Assembly: GCF_044465595.1 (NCBI RefSeq)
Contig: NZ_JBITLV010000005.1
Coordinates: 248,001-312,000, forward strand
From: Spongisporangium articulatum
Lineage (GTDB): Bacteria; Actinomycetota; Actinomycetes; Actinomycetales; Kineosporiaceae
Length of the DNA: 64,000 nt
Direction of reading: 5' to 3'
Part shown: one piece after another, positions 17,238 to 25,488 of the stretch
Position numbering within the stretch: position 1 is the first letter of the stretch
How the letters are laid out: each line of letters begins with the position of its first letter
Translations under genes and position numbers: made by a program
Notes under the pieces: generated by a model
Told to the model about the DNA's origin: nothing
What the model saw: the letters and a program-made list of their open reading frames with translations, nothing else
Databases searched by the model: none

Positions 17238-18643
17238 GGCGCGGACTGATCGCTGCCGTCGTCCTGGCGGTCGCCGCTCTCGGAAGTACCGAGGCTCCCG
17301 TGCTGGCTGCCGACGGCGACGACCCGGCGCCCGCGACGGGCCTCGCACGGGCGATCGTCGTGGGGTCCCCCTTCGGCGGCGGCAGCGACGGGCGCGTCGA
17401 CGTCTTCCGTCCCGACGGAACGTCGGAGCTGCTCACCACGAACTCGCTGGGCTTCACCACAGGACGGGCGGGGACGGAGTTCGGCGATGCCGTCGCGGTC
17501 GGCGACCTCGACTCCGACGGTCTGGACGACCTGGTCGTCGGCGCCTGGTTTGCCAACAACTACGGCGGCCGGACCTGGATCCTGTTCAACTCTCCCACCG
17601 GCTATGCGGCGGGCAAGCATGTCGAGCTGACCCCCAACCGCATTGGTGGCGACTACTTCGGGGCGGCGGTCGCCATCACGTCCCGCTCGGGTGGGCGGAA
17701 GGACGTCTGGGTCGGGGCGCCTGGCCGCACCGTGTCCGGCGTGCCCGCCGCCGGCGTCGTGTGGCGATTCACGGTCTCGTCCTCGGGGTCTGTGGGAACG
17801 CCGAAAGCGGTGTCCCAGAACACCTCGGGCGTCCCCGGCTCCGCCGAGCCCGGGGACTGGTTCGGCAGCGTTCTGGCGCCCGCCTCGGAGGGTGTGGTCG
17901 TGGGCGTCCCCGACGAGGCCATCGGCAAGCACACCGACGCCGGCATGGTCGAGTGGATCTGGCAGGGCGGTCGCGGGCTGGAAGGGATTGGGCTCAGCCA
18001 GGACTCGCCCGGCGTTCCCGGGGTCGCCGAGACCGGCGACATGTTCGGTTGGTCGGTCTCTGCGGGTGGTGAGGTCGTCGGGGCCCCCTGGGAGGATGTG
18101 GGGTCGACCAAGGACGCAGGCGGTGTCCAGACCTTCCGGATCTCGGGGACGGGTGAATCGCGGGCCGTCGCAGCCGGCCCGGCGCTGAGCCAGAACTCGG
18201 CCGGTGTCCCCGGGACGGCCGAGAAGGGCGATCTTTTCGGGTATGCCGTCACCACCGGCGTCTTCGAGTGCCCGGGAGTCCGGTCGATGGCCGTCGGCTC
18301 TCCGTACGAGACGCTCGGCGGCTCCTGGGCGTACGGCGGGACGGTCGCGGTCACCACCCTGCCTGGCGAACAGGGGACCTGCCCGACCCGGTCGCTGGCC
18401 CAGGAAGCCGGCCTGCCGGGAAGCATCGGGGCGGGCAACGAGCAGACCGGTCGCAGTCTCGGCACGGTCGCGCGGGCGGACGTCGCCGGAACCGACCAGT
18501 TGCTGATCGGCGCCCCGGGCGAGCAGATGGGCAATGCGAACGAGGCGGGGATCGTGATCGGCTGGACGCCGGGAGCCTCGGGCTTCGCGTTCGGCCGCAT
18601 CGGCCTGGACGGGGAGTTCGACCACTTCGGCAGCGTGCTATGA
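17234..18643 (+). CDS. Secreted FG-GAP beta-propeller protein E (469 aa)
   Basis: The GTG at 17234 overlaps the stop of paralogue D (GTGA) and gives a signal peptide RRGLIAAVVLAVAALGSTEA with cleavage near LAA (residue 26). The calcium-loop is DLDSDGLDD. Repeat units are GVPGSAEPGDWFG, GVPGVAETGDMFG and GVPGTAEKGDLFG. The mature cysteines are C346 and C383. It is slightly shorter than its neighbours and ends at HFGSVL. Its stop overlaps the ATG of paralogue F. Confidence 0.87.
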   Translation: MRRGLIAAVVLAVAALGSTEAPVLAADGDDPAPATGLARAIVVGSPFGGGSDGRVDVFRPDGTSELLTTNSLGFTTGRAGTEFGDAVAVGDLDSDGLDDLVVGAWFANNYGGRTWILFNSPTGYAAGKHVELTPNRIGGDYFGAAVAITSRSGGRKDVWVGAPGRTVSGVPAAGVVWRFTVSSSGSVGTPKAVSQNTSGVPGSAEPGDWFGSVLAPASEGVVVGVPDEAIGKHTDAGMVEWIWQGGRGLEGIGLSQDSPGVPGVAETGDMFGWSVSAGGEVVGAPWEDVGSTKDAGGVQTFRISGTGESRAVAAGPALSQNSAGVPGTAEKGDLFGYAVTTGVFECPGVRSMAVGSPYETLGGSWAYGGTVAVTTLPGEQGTCPTRSLAQEAGLPGSIGAGNEQTGRSLGTVARADVAGTDQLLIGAPGEQMGNANEAGIVIGWTPGASGFAFGRIGLDGEFDHFGSVL

Positions 18644-20067
18644 ACCGGGCCGGAGGGGCCCTTCTCGCCACGGTCCTGGCCACCGCAGCCCTGGTGGTTC
18701 TGCCCTCCACGGCAAACGCCGAGCCCACCGAGACCGGGTTCATCGCCGTTGGTGTGCCCACCGCCGACGGTGGCCGGGGGGTGGTCGACCTGCACCGGAC
18801 CGACGGGACGACGGACCGTCTCACCCCCGAGAGCCTGGACCTGGGCACGGGTTCCGCAAAGATCCGGTTCGGCACCAGCGTCGCCTCCGGCGACCTCGAC
18901 CACGACGGCTACGTCGACCTGGTGGTCGGTGCGCCGCAGGGCCCCGAACGGGACGACGAGAAGTCGGTCTTCCTCGTCTTCGGTGGTGCGGAAGGTTTCA
19001 CCGCCGACGGCGTCCGCCGGTTCGTCGAGACCGGCCACCCCGGGGACGGTTTCGGCACCGCGGTGGCGATCAACAGGCGCAGCGATGAGCGCAGCACCGG
19101 GGTCTGGATCGGGGCTCCGTACGCGACCGTCGACGGGCACGCAGAGGCCGGCAAGCTCTTCCAGCTCGACGTGCACGCGCTGCGCATGCCGGACCTGCCC
19201 GCCGTGACCGACCTGGCGGGCGAGTTCCAGCGCACCGAGGGCAGCCTGATGATCCCCGGCTCACCGGATGCGGGCGACCGGTTCGGCTCGGTCCTGGCGA
19301 ACGCGCACGACGGCGTGATCGTGGGCGTCCCGCTCGAGGACGTCGACGGGGCGCAGGACGCGGGGGCCGTCTACCGGATCCGTGAGAACTCCGTGACGGG
19401 CACTCTCACGACGGCGTCGGTGTACACCCAGAACCGGGCCCACTTCGCCGGGACCGCCGAGGCGGGCGACAAGTTCGGCGAGTCGGTGAGCGCGGAGGCG
19501 CTGGCCATCGGGGTGCCCGGCGAGGACATCGGCGGGTTGACCGACGCGGGAACCGTGCAGTTGTCCGTCGCGACGGACGAACCGGGGATCGCCCCGTTGC
19601 GCGCGGTCTCCCAGGACTCCGCGGGTGTACCGGGCAAGGCCGAGTCGGGCGACCGGTTCGGGGCCAGCGTCGCCGTGGGTCGCCTGATCTGCGACGACGT
19701 CGTTTCCGCGGCGATCGGTTCCCCCGGTGAGGATCTCGGCGGGGCGGCCGACGCCGGGACGGTCACGCTTGTCGACGCCGCCCGGGCCGGGAAGAGCTGC
19801 GGTACGGTCGGGGTCGCCCAGGGCCAGGGCGCCCCGGGCGCCTCGGAGACGGGCGACCGGTTCGGCGCCGTCTTGAGCGACGCCACGGGCGCCGACGGGT
19901 CTGAGGACCTGCTGATCGGCGTCCCCGGGGAGTCCGTCGGGACGGTAGGCGGCGTCGGTCGAGTGCTCGTGCGGCACCCGACCGGGACGGTGAGCACCGT
20001 ACGCCCCCTGGGCGGCGACGTCTCCTCCCTGCGATTCGGCACGGTCCTGGGTCGGCCCGGAGCCTGA
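18640..20067 (+). CDS. Secreted FG-GAP beta-propeller protein F (475 aa)
   Basis: The ATG at 18640 overlaps the stop of paralogue E (ATGA). The signal peptide is GGALLATVLATAALVVLPST with cleavage near ANA-E (residue 27). The calcium-loop is DLDHDGYVD. Blade motifs include DAGDRFGSVLANAHDGVIVG, GTAEAGDKFG, GVPGKAESGDRFG and GASETGDRFG. The mature cysteines are C351 and C387. It is the last propeller before the VWA gene 61 bases downstream, and no strong terminator separates them, so read-through into the VWA gene is plausible. Confidence 0.87.
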   Translation: MNRAGGALLATVLATAALVVLPSTANAEPTETGFIAVGVPTADGGRGVVDLHRTDGTTDRLTPESLDLGTGSAKIRFGTSVASGDLDHDGYVDLVVGAPQGPERDDEKSVFLVFGGAEGFTADGVRRFVETGHPGDGFGTAVAINRRSDERSTGVWIGAPYATVDGHAEAGKLFQLDVHALRMPDLPAVTDLAGEFQRTEGSLMIPGSPDAGDRFGSVLANAHDGVIVGVPLEDVDGAQDAGAVYRIRENSVTGTLTTASVYTQNRAHFAGTAEAGDKFGESVSAEALAIGVPGEDIGGLTDAGTVQLSVATDEPGIAPLRAVSQDSAGVPGKAESGDRFGASVAVGRLICDDVVSAAIGSPGEDLGGAADAGTVTLVDAARAGKSCGTVGVAQGQGAPGASETGDRFGAVLSDATGADGSEDLLIGVPGESVGTVGGVGRVLVRHPTGTVSTVRPLGGDVSSLRFGTVLGRPGA

Positions 20068-20128
20068 ACGACGGCCGGATACAGGCCCGGTGATGCGCGA
20101 ACCGGGACCCCGGACGTAGCGTCGAGGG

Positions 20129-22150
20129 GTGAGCTCACGCAGGCGCGACCCGCGGTACCGGTACGGCCCGTGGCGCGGCGGCCCCGACCCCCTGGCCCCG
20201 CCGTACGACGTCCGCAAGGCGCTCGACGCCATGGGCGAGGGGGTGTTGCAGGGCGAGAGCGTCCGGGACGCGCTGCGCGACCTGCTGCGCCGTGGCCTGC
20301 CCGACGAGAACGGGCGTCGGCGGGGGCTCGACGAGTTGCTGGCCCGGGCCCGCCGAATGCGCCAGGAGGCGCTGCGCCGCGGGCAGCTCGACGGGGCCGT
20401 CACCAAGGCGCAGGCCAAGCTCGACCAGGCCCTGGCCGCCGAACGCGAGGAGCTGGCCGGGCAGGACGGCGACGACGCCCGGTTCGCGGAGGCGCAGCTC
20501 GACGCCCTCCCCCGCTCGACGGCCCAGGCCGTGCAGGAGCTCGCGAACTACGACTGGGCCAGCCCGGAGGCCGAGCAGCTCTACCGGTCGATCCTCGACG
20601 ACCTCAAGGGCGAGATCGTCGACCAGCAGTTCGAGGGACTGCGCGACGCGCTGCAGGGCATGGGCCCCGAGGCCGAGCAGGCCATGGCCGACATGATGAA
20701 CGACCTGAACGACCTGCTGGAGAAGCACGCCCGCGGCCAGGACACCCCGCAGGACTTCGACGACTTCATGGCGAAACACGGCGACCTGTTCCCCGAGAAC
20801 CCGCAGGACGTCGAGGAACTCATCGATGCGCTGGCCCGCCGGGCCGCGGCCGGGGAGCGCCTGCTGGCCAGTCTCAGCTCGCAGCAGCGCGACCAGCTCG
20901 CCCAGCTCATGCAGCAGGCGCTGGGTGACGGTGCCCTCGCCCAGCAGATGGGCCGGTTGACCGACAACCTGCGGGGCCTGCGCCCCGACCTGGCCTGGGG
21001 CCGCACCCCGGGCAGCCGGCAGGCGGGCAATCAGCGCGGCGGCGAACCTCTGGGGTACGGCGAGGCCGCCGGGGCACTGGGCGAGCTGGCCGACCTCGAC
21101 GACCTGATCGAACAGCTCGGCCAGGAGCACGCGGGCGCCACGCTGGACGACGTGGACGTCGACGCGGTGGAGCGAGCCCTCGGCGCCCAGGCCGCGACCG
21201 ACGTCCGGGCCCTGCAGCAGCTCGAACGCGAGCTGGAGCGCCAGGGCTGGGTGAACCGCGAGCGGGGTGGGCTGGAGCTGGCGCCGAAGGCGCTGCGCCG
21301 GTTGGGCCAGACGGCCCTGAAGCAGGTCTTCGCGCACCTCAGTTCGGGGCGCAAGGGTCAGCACGACGTGCGGGACGCCGGGGCGGCCGGGGAGATCACG
21401 GGCGCGGCGCGCCTGTGGGAGTTCGGGGACGAACAGCCGCTGGACGTCGTCCGCTCGGTCGCGAACGCCGTCCGGCGGCGAGCGGGTGAGGGCTTGGACC
21501 CGCACGCCGACGGCAGCCTCACCCTGCTGGCCGAGGACTTCGAGGTGGTCGAGACCGAGCGGCGCTCGACGGCCGTGGTGGCGTTGTGCGTGGACCTGTC
21601 GTTCTCGATGGTCAGCGAGGGGCGGTGGGGCCCGATGAAGCAGACCGGGCTGGCCCTGGCCCACCTCGTGGCGACCCAATTCCCGCAGGACGCGCTGCAG
21701 ATCATCGGGTTCGGCCGCTACGCGCAGCGGTTGAGCATGGAGGAGCTGGCGGGCGTCGAACCGGACTACGTGCAGGGCACCAACCTGCACCACGCGCTGG
21801 CCCTGGCTGGGCGGCACCTGCGCCGCCACCCGGGCGGCGAACCGGTGGTGATGGTGGTGACCGACGGCGAGCCGACCGCCCACCTGGAACCCGACGGCGA
21901 GGCCTGGTTCGACTACCCGCCGGCGCCGGAGACGATCCGGGCCACCGTGCGGGAGGTGGACGCGCTGACCCGTTACGGCGCGGCGATCAACGTGTTCATG
22001 CTCGGCGAGGACCCCGGGCTGCGCCGGTTCGTCGACGCGATCGCCCGGCGCAACGGCGGCCGGGTCTTCACCGCCGAACCGGACACTCTGGGCGAATACG
22101 TCGTCAGCGACTACCTTCGCGCTCGGCGAGGTCGCCGTCGCTCTGCGTAA
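20129..22150 (+). CDS. VWA/MIDAS-domain protein, partner type of MoxR/chelatase ATPases
   Basis: This 673-aa cytosolic protein has no signal peptide. A long alpha-helical, Gln/Glu/Ala-rich N-terminal region (about residues 20-400, with coiled-coil stretches such as AVTKAQAKLDQALAAEREEL) leads to a C-terminal von Willebrand A domain. The metal site is DLSFSM starting at D489, with VVTDGEP as the later MIDAS aspartate and GTNLHHAL supplying the Thr. Proteins of this build act with a MoxR/ChlI-type ATPase, as ViaA does with RavA; the likely partner is encoded at 8894-10327. GTG start; the Arg-rich tail (RARRGRRRS) is unusual. Confidence 0.85.
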   Translation: MSSRRRDPRYRYGPWRGGPDPLAPPYDVRKALDAMGEGVLQGESVRDALRDLLRRGLPDENGRRRGLDELLARARRMRQEALRRGQLDGAVTKAQAKLDQALAAEREELAGQDGDDARFAEAQLDALPRSTAQAVQELANYDWASPEAEQLYRSILDDLKGEIVDQQFEGLRDALQGMGPEAEQAMADMMNDLNDLLEKHARGQDTPQDFDDFMAKHGDLFPENPQDVEELIDALARRAAAGERLLASLSSQQRDQLAQLMQQALGDGALAQQMGRLTDNLRGLRPDLAWGRTPGSRQAGNQRGGEPLGYGEAAGALGELADLDDLIEQLGQEHAGATLDDVDVDAVERALGAQAATDVRALQQLERELERQGWVNRERGGLELAPKALRRLGQTALKQVFAHLSSGRKGQHDVRDAGAAGEITGAARLWEFGDEQPLDVVRSVANAVRRRAGEGLDPHADGSLTLLAEDFEVVETERRSTAVVALCVDLSFSMVSEGRWGPMKQTGLALAHLVATQFPQDALQIIGFGRYAQRLSMEELAGVEPDYVQGTNLHHALALAGRHLRRHPGGEPVVMVVTDGEPTAHLEPDGEAWFDYPPAPETIRATVREVDALTRYGAAINVFMLGEDPGLRRFVDAIARRNGGRVFTAEPDTLGEYVVSDYLRARRGRRRSA

Positions 22151-22251
22151 CCTAGGCGGGTGATTACTCGCCGACTCCCACCCTGGGTGAGCACGTTTCC
22201 TGCATGATGGATGAGCAGGCAGGAAGCGCAGGTCACCCAGAGGAGTCAGTC

Positions 22252-23421
22252 GTGGACGGCGACGAGTCGACAACCACCTTCCCGCGAGTGCCCGGCGCCG
22301 GTGCGGGTCCGCAGGTCGACGAGCGCCCGACCCCGCACCCGGGTCACCCCGGCGGCGGCCACCCCGTGCCAGGGTTCCGGCCCGGCGACCGCGCCCCCGA
22401 ACCCCGCCGGCGCACGGGCCGGCTGTGGCTGCGCCTGGTCGCGATCATCGGCATCATCGCCCTGGTGCTCGCGGCCGTGCTGGTCGGCGGGTTCCTGTAC
22501 CTGCAGCACAAGTACGACTCGAACATCGAGCGGTTCGACGCCTTCCAGGGCCTGGAGGACAAGGACCGCCCGGTGGTGGTCGCCAAGGACGCGCAGAACA
22601 TCCTGCTGCTCGGTTCGGACAGCCGGATCTCCGCCGGGGACGCCTCGGCCTGGGTCCGCGGCGCCCAGCGCACCGACGCGATCATGCTCGTGCACATCCC
22701 GGCCGACCGGCAGAACGTGACCGTCACGTCGATCCCCCGGGACAGCTGGGTGAACATCCCCGGCCACGGCATGAACAAGATCAACGCGGGGTTCAGCTTC
22801 GGCGGCCCGGCGCTGGAGGTGAAGACGATCGAGGCGTACACCGGCGTGCGCATCGACCACGTCGTGGTGCTCGACTTCGACGGCTTCCAGCAGGTCACCG
22901 ACGACCTCGGCGGTGTGAGGATCACGATCCCGGACGACAGCTACGACAGCGCGCGCAGGAAGCACTGGAAGGCCGGGACGTACACGATGGACGGCGAGAC
23001 CGCCCTGACCTACGTGCGGCAGCGGCACGGCCTGCCCGGCGGTGACTTCGACCGGGTGAAGCGTCAGCAGAACTGGATCCGCGCGATCGCCACCAAGACC
23101 CTGTCCAAGGACACGCTGACCAACCCGATGACGCTGACCTCGGTGCTCGGCTCGATCACCAAGGCCGCGTCGGTCGACGACGGCTTCTCGATCGGCGAGA
23201 TGCGTTCCACCGCACTGTCCCTGCGCGACGTGAAGGTCAAGGACATCACCTTCATGACCGCGCCGCTGGACGGCACCGGCTGGAGCCCCGACGGCAAGCA
23301 GTCGATCGTGAAGCTGAACAAGGCCGGCAACAAGTCGCTGTGGAAGGCCTACAAGGACGACACGGTCAGCGAGTGGCTGGCTGCGCACCCCGACGCGGCG
23401 CTGGGAAAGACGGTGCGCTGA
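22252..23421 (+). CDS. LytR-CpsA-Psr (LCP) family cell-wall glycopolymer transferase
   Basis: After a Pro-rich cytoplasmic leader, one membrane helix lies near residues 65-88 (LRLVAIIGIIALVLAAVLVG). The extracellular LCP domain follows, with NILLLGSDSR, RTDAIMLVHIPADRQNVTVT, SIPRDSWVNIPGHGMNKINA, FDGFQQVTDDLGGV and ALTYVRQRHGLPGGDFDRVK. These are the Arg/Asp residues that bind the polyprenyl-phosphate substrate. LCP enzymes attach teichoic acid, arabinogalactan or other polymers to peptidoglycan. GTG 22252 is preferred over ATG 22204 because GAGGAG lies 6 bases before it. The last 56 bases overlap the convergent kinase gene. Confidence 0.92.
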   Translation: MDGDESTTTFPRVPGAGAGPQVDERPTPHPGHPGGGHPVPGFRPGDRAPEPRRRTGRLWLRLVAIIGIIALVLAAVLVGGFLYLQHKYDSNIERFDAFQGLEDKDRPVVVAKDAQNILLLGSDSRISAGDASAWVRGAQRTDAIMLVHIPADRQNVTVTSIPRDSWVNIPGHGMNKINAGFSFGGPALEVKTIEAYTGVRIDHVVVLDFDGFQQVTDDLGGVRITIPDDSYDSARRKHWKAGTYTMDGETALTYVRQRHGLPGGDFDRVKRQQNWIRAIATKTLSKDTLTNPMTLTSVLGSITKAASVDDGFSIGEMRSTALSLRDVKVKDITFMTAPLDGTGWSPDGKQSIVKLNKAGNKSLWKAYKDDTVSEWLAAHPDAALGKTVR

Positions 23422-25009
23422 CCGCCGTCCGAGCTCCCTCGGCCCCACCGGGCCCGTCGGCCGCACCCCGACCGGGCTCGGAGCCGGCCACCGGCAGCAG
23501 CACCGTCATCGTCGTCCCGACGCCGGGCTCGGACTGCACCGAGACCTTGCCGCCGTGCCGGTCGACGATCTCCTTCACCACGGCCAGCCCGAGGCCGGTG
23601 CCCTGGATCACCCGGCGCCGGGCCTCGCTGGTCCGGAAGAACCGGGTGAACAACTGCGGGATCTCGTCGGAGCGGATGCCGATGCCCGTGTCGGCGACCT
23701 GCAGCTGCAGCCGCTGCCCGGCGTCCGGCCGGTCCGCCTCGACCGGCACGGTGGGCCCGATCCGGACCGTCACCGTGCCCCGCTTCTCGGAGAACTTCAC
23801 GGCGTTGGTGAGCAGGTTCAGCACGACCCGCTCCAGCTGCGACCGGTCGCCGCCGACGGCCGGCAGGCCGTCCGGCGCGTCGATCTCGAGCGTCACGTCG
23901 GCCTCCTTGAGGGACGGTGTGACGACGGCGACCGCCGCCTTCACGACCTCGGCCAGATCGACCGGCTGCTCCATCTTCCCGAAGCTGCCGGCGTCCACCC
24001 GCGACAGCGTGAGCAGGTCGTCCACCAGCCCGAGCAACCGGCGCCCGTTGCGTTCGATCACCTCGATCATCCGGCGCTCGGGCGCCTGCTCGTGCGAGGG
24101 CGACATGGCGAGGTTCGGGTCGCCGAGCAGCATCTCGGCGTACCCGCAGATGCTGGTCAACGGCGTGCGCAGCTCGTGGCTGACCGAGGCGACGAACTCC
24201 CCCTTCAACCGGTCCACCTCGCGCAGCTGCGCCTCGACCTCCTTCTGCTCGCTGATGTCGACGCCGATGGTGCCGATCGCGACCGGCTGTCCGGAGGCGT
24301 CGGAGATCGGGTAGTTGGCGACCAGGAAGGTGCGCTCGACGCCGTCCACGTCGAACACCTCCTCGGTGCGCGAGGGGGCCCGGTCTCCGGCGCCGGGGCG
24401 CAGCGGATCGGCCGATCCCTCCCGGGAGAGCATGTCGAACCGGGCGTTGGTCAGCAGCGGCCGACCGAGGAGATCGCGGACGGCGATCGCGGCGGGCGCG
24501 TGGTCGAGGACGCCCTGCAGGATCGCCTCGGTGGCCCGGCGCTGGCGCTGCGCCTCGCGCGCCTCGCGGTCGAGCCGGCGGGTGGTGAGCGCGTGCTCGA
24601 CGGCGGGCCCGAGCCGCACCATCCGGTCCTTCAGCAGGTAGTCGACGGCCCCCAACCGGATCGACGTGACACAGGTGTCCTCGTCCATCACCCCCGAGAG
24701 GACGATGAGCGGGATGTCGAGCTCACGCTCGGCCAGCGCCGTGAGTGCGTCCGGCGCCGTCATGGTCGGCAGCGAGTAGTCGCACAGCACCACCTCCGGG
24801 GCGTCGTCGAGCGCGGCGACGAAGTCCTCGAGCGTCTCGACCCGGTTCCACTCGGGGCGGTACCCGGCCCGCAGCAGCTCGATGACCGCCAGCTCGGCGT
24901 CCTCGGGGCGGTCCTCAACGATCAGCAGGCGCAACGCCCGGCTCGCCGGCGGCTCGGCCGGTCGCTCGGTCTGCCGATCGGTGCTGCCCGGCTCCTGCGT
25001 CGATTCCAT
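23366..25009 (-). CDS. Hybrid sensor: receiver - PAS - histidine kinase
   Basis: An N-terminal receiver domain occupies residues 26-145 (phospho-acceptor D77 in VVLCDYSLPTM; lysine in AVDYLLKD). A PAS domain spans about 160-255 (VLDHAPAAIAVRDLLGRPLL, then IGTIGVDISEQK). The HisKA box is EFVASVSHELRTPLTS with H278, and HATPase motifs are NLLTNAVKFSE, DTGIGI and GTGLGLAVVKEIVDRHGG. The receiver sits upstream of the kinase, so it is probably an input that a second kinase phosphorylates. There are no membrane helices. Its start lies 95 bases inside the preceding receiver gene. Confidence 0.9.
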   Translation of the reverse strand: MESTQEPGSTDRQTERPAEPPASRALRLLIVEDRPEDAELAVIELLRAGYRPEWNRVETLEDFVAALDDAPEVVLCDYSLPTMTAPDALTALAERELDIPLIVLSGVMDEDTCVTSIRLGAVDYLLKDRMVRLGPAVEHALTTRRLDREAREAQRQRRATEAILQGVLDHAPAAIAVRDLLGRPLLTNARFDMLSREGSADPLRPGAGDRAPSRTEEVFDVDGVERTFLVANYPISDASGQPVAIGTIGVDISEQKEVEAQLREVDRLKGEFVASVSHELRTPLTSICGYAEMLLGDPNLAMSPSHEQAPERRMIEVIERNGRRLLGLVDDLLTLSRVDAGSFGKMEQPVDLAEVVKAAVAVVTPSLKEADVTLEIDAPDGLPAVGGDRSQLERVVLNLLTNAVKFSEKRGTVTVRIGPTVPVEADRPDAGQRLQLQVADTGIGIRSDEIPQLFTRFFRTSEARRRVIQGTGLGLAVVKEIVDRHGGKVSVQSEPGVGTTMTVLLPVAGSEPGRGAADGPGGAEGARTAVSAPSFPAPRRGAQPATR

Positions 25010-25481
25010 GGCGCGCCTCCCTGGGGGGTCGGTTCAGCACCAGCCAGTAGCGGCCGATGTCCAGCACTGCTTGGAAGAACTTGTCGATCTCCACCGGCTT
25101 GACGATGTAGCTGTTGGCGCCCAGCGCGTAACAGGTGGCCAGGTCGCGGTCCTCGGCGGACGACGTCAGCATCACCACCGGGATGTCGCGCCACAGGTCG
25201 TCGCGCTTGAGTTCCCGCAGCACCTCGATGCCGCCCAGCATCGGCATCTTGATGTCGAGCAGGATGGCCGAGGGCAGGTCGGCGGGGTCGCGTCCGGCCC
25301 AGGAGCCGCGCCCGGCCAGCAGGTCGAGGGCCTCCACGCCGTCCCGCGCGGTCTCGATCCGGCCGGCGAACCGGCCGCGGCGCAGCGCGTGCAACGTGAG
25401 TTCCCGGTCGTGCGAGCTGTCCTCGACGAGCAGGAGCCAGCTCTCGTCGTCCATGCCCTGCCAGTCGTCCGTGCCGCTCAT
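24915..25481 (-). CDS. Single-domain response regulator (Rcp1-like)
   Basis: This 188-aa protein consists of one receiver domain: LLLVEDSSHDRELTLHAL with the acidic pocket, phospho-acceptor D76 in SAILLDIKMPMLGG, TSSAEDRDLATCYALGANSY and IVKPVEIDKFFQ. The short C-terminal helix DIGRYWLVLNRPP is typical of Rcp1-type regulators that partner phytochrome-like kinases. It has no output domain. An extra tail of about 37 residues is encoded in the 95 bases shared with the downstream hybrid kinase, so part of it may be dispensable. It begins 7 bases after the upstream kinase stop. Confidence 0.88.
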   Translation of the reverse strand: MSGTDDWQGMDDESWLLLVEDSSHDRELTLHALRRGRFAGRIETARDGVEALDLLAGRGSWAGRDPADLPSAILLDIKMPMLGGIEVLRELKRDDLWRDIPVVMLTSSAEDRDLATCYALGANSYIVKPVEIDKFFQAVLDIGRYWLVLNRPPREARHGIDAGAGQHRSADRATGRAAGEPGVAPADR

Positions 25482-25488
25482 CCTCGGA

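Noticed and set aside
20129..22150. VWA protein as an integrin-like surface partner of the FG-GAP propellers
   Set aside because: Attractive by analogy with integrin I-domains, but the VWA protein has no signal peptide or membrane helix, so it should stay in the cytosol.
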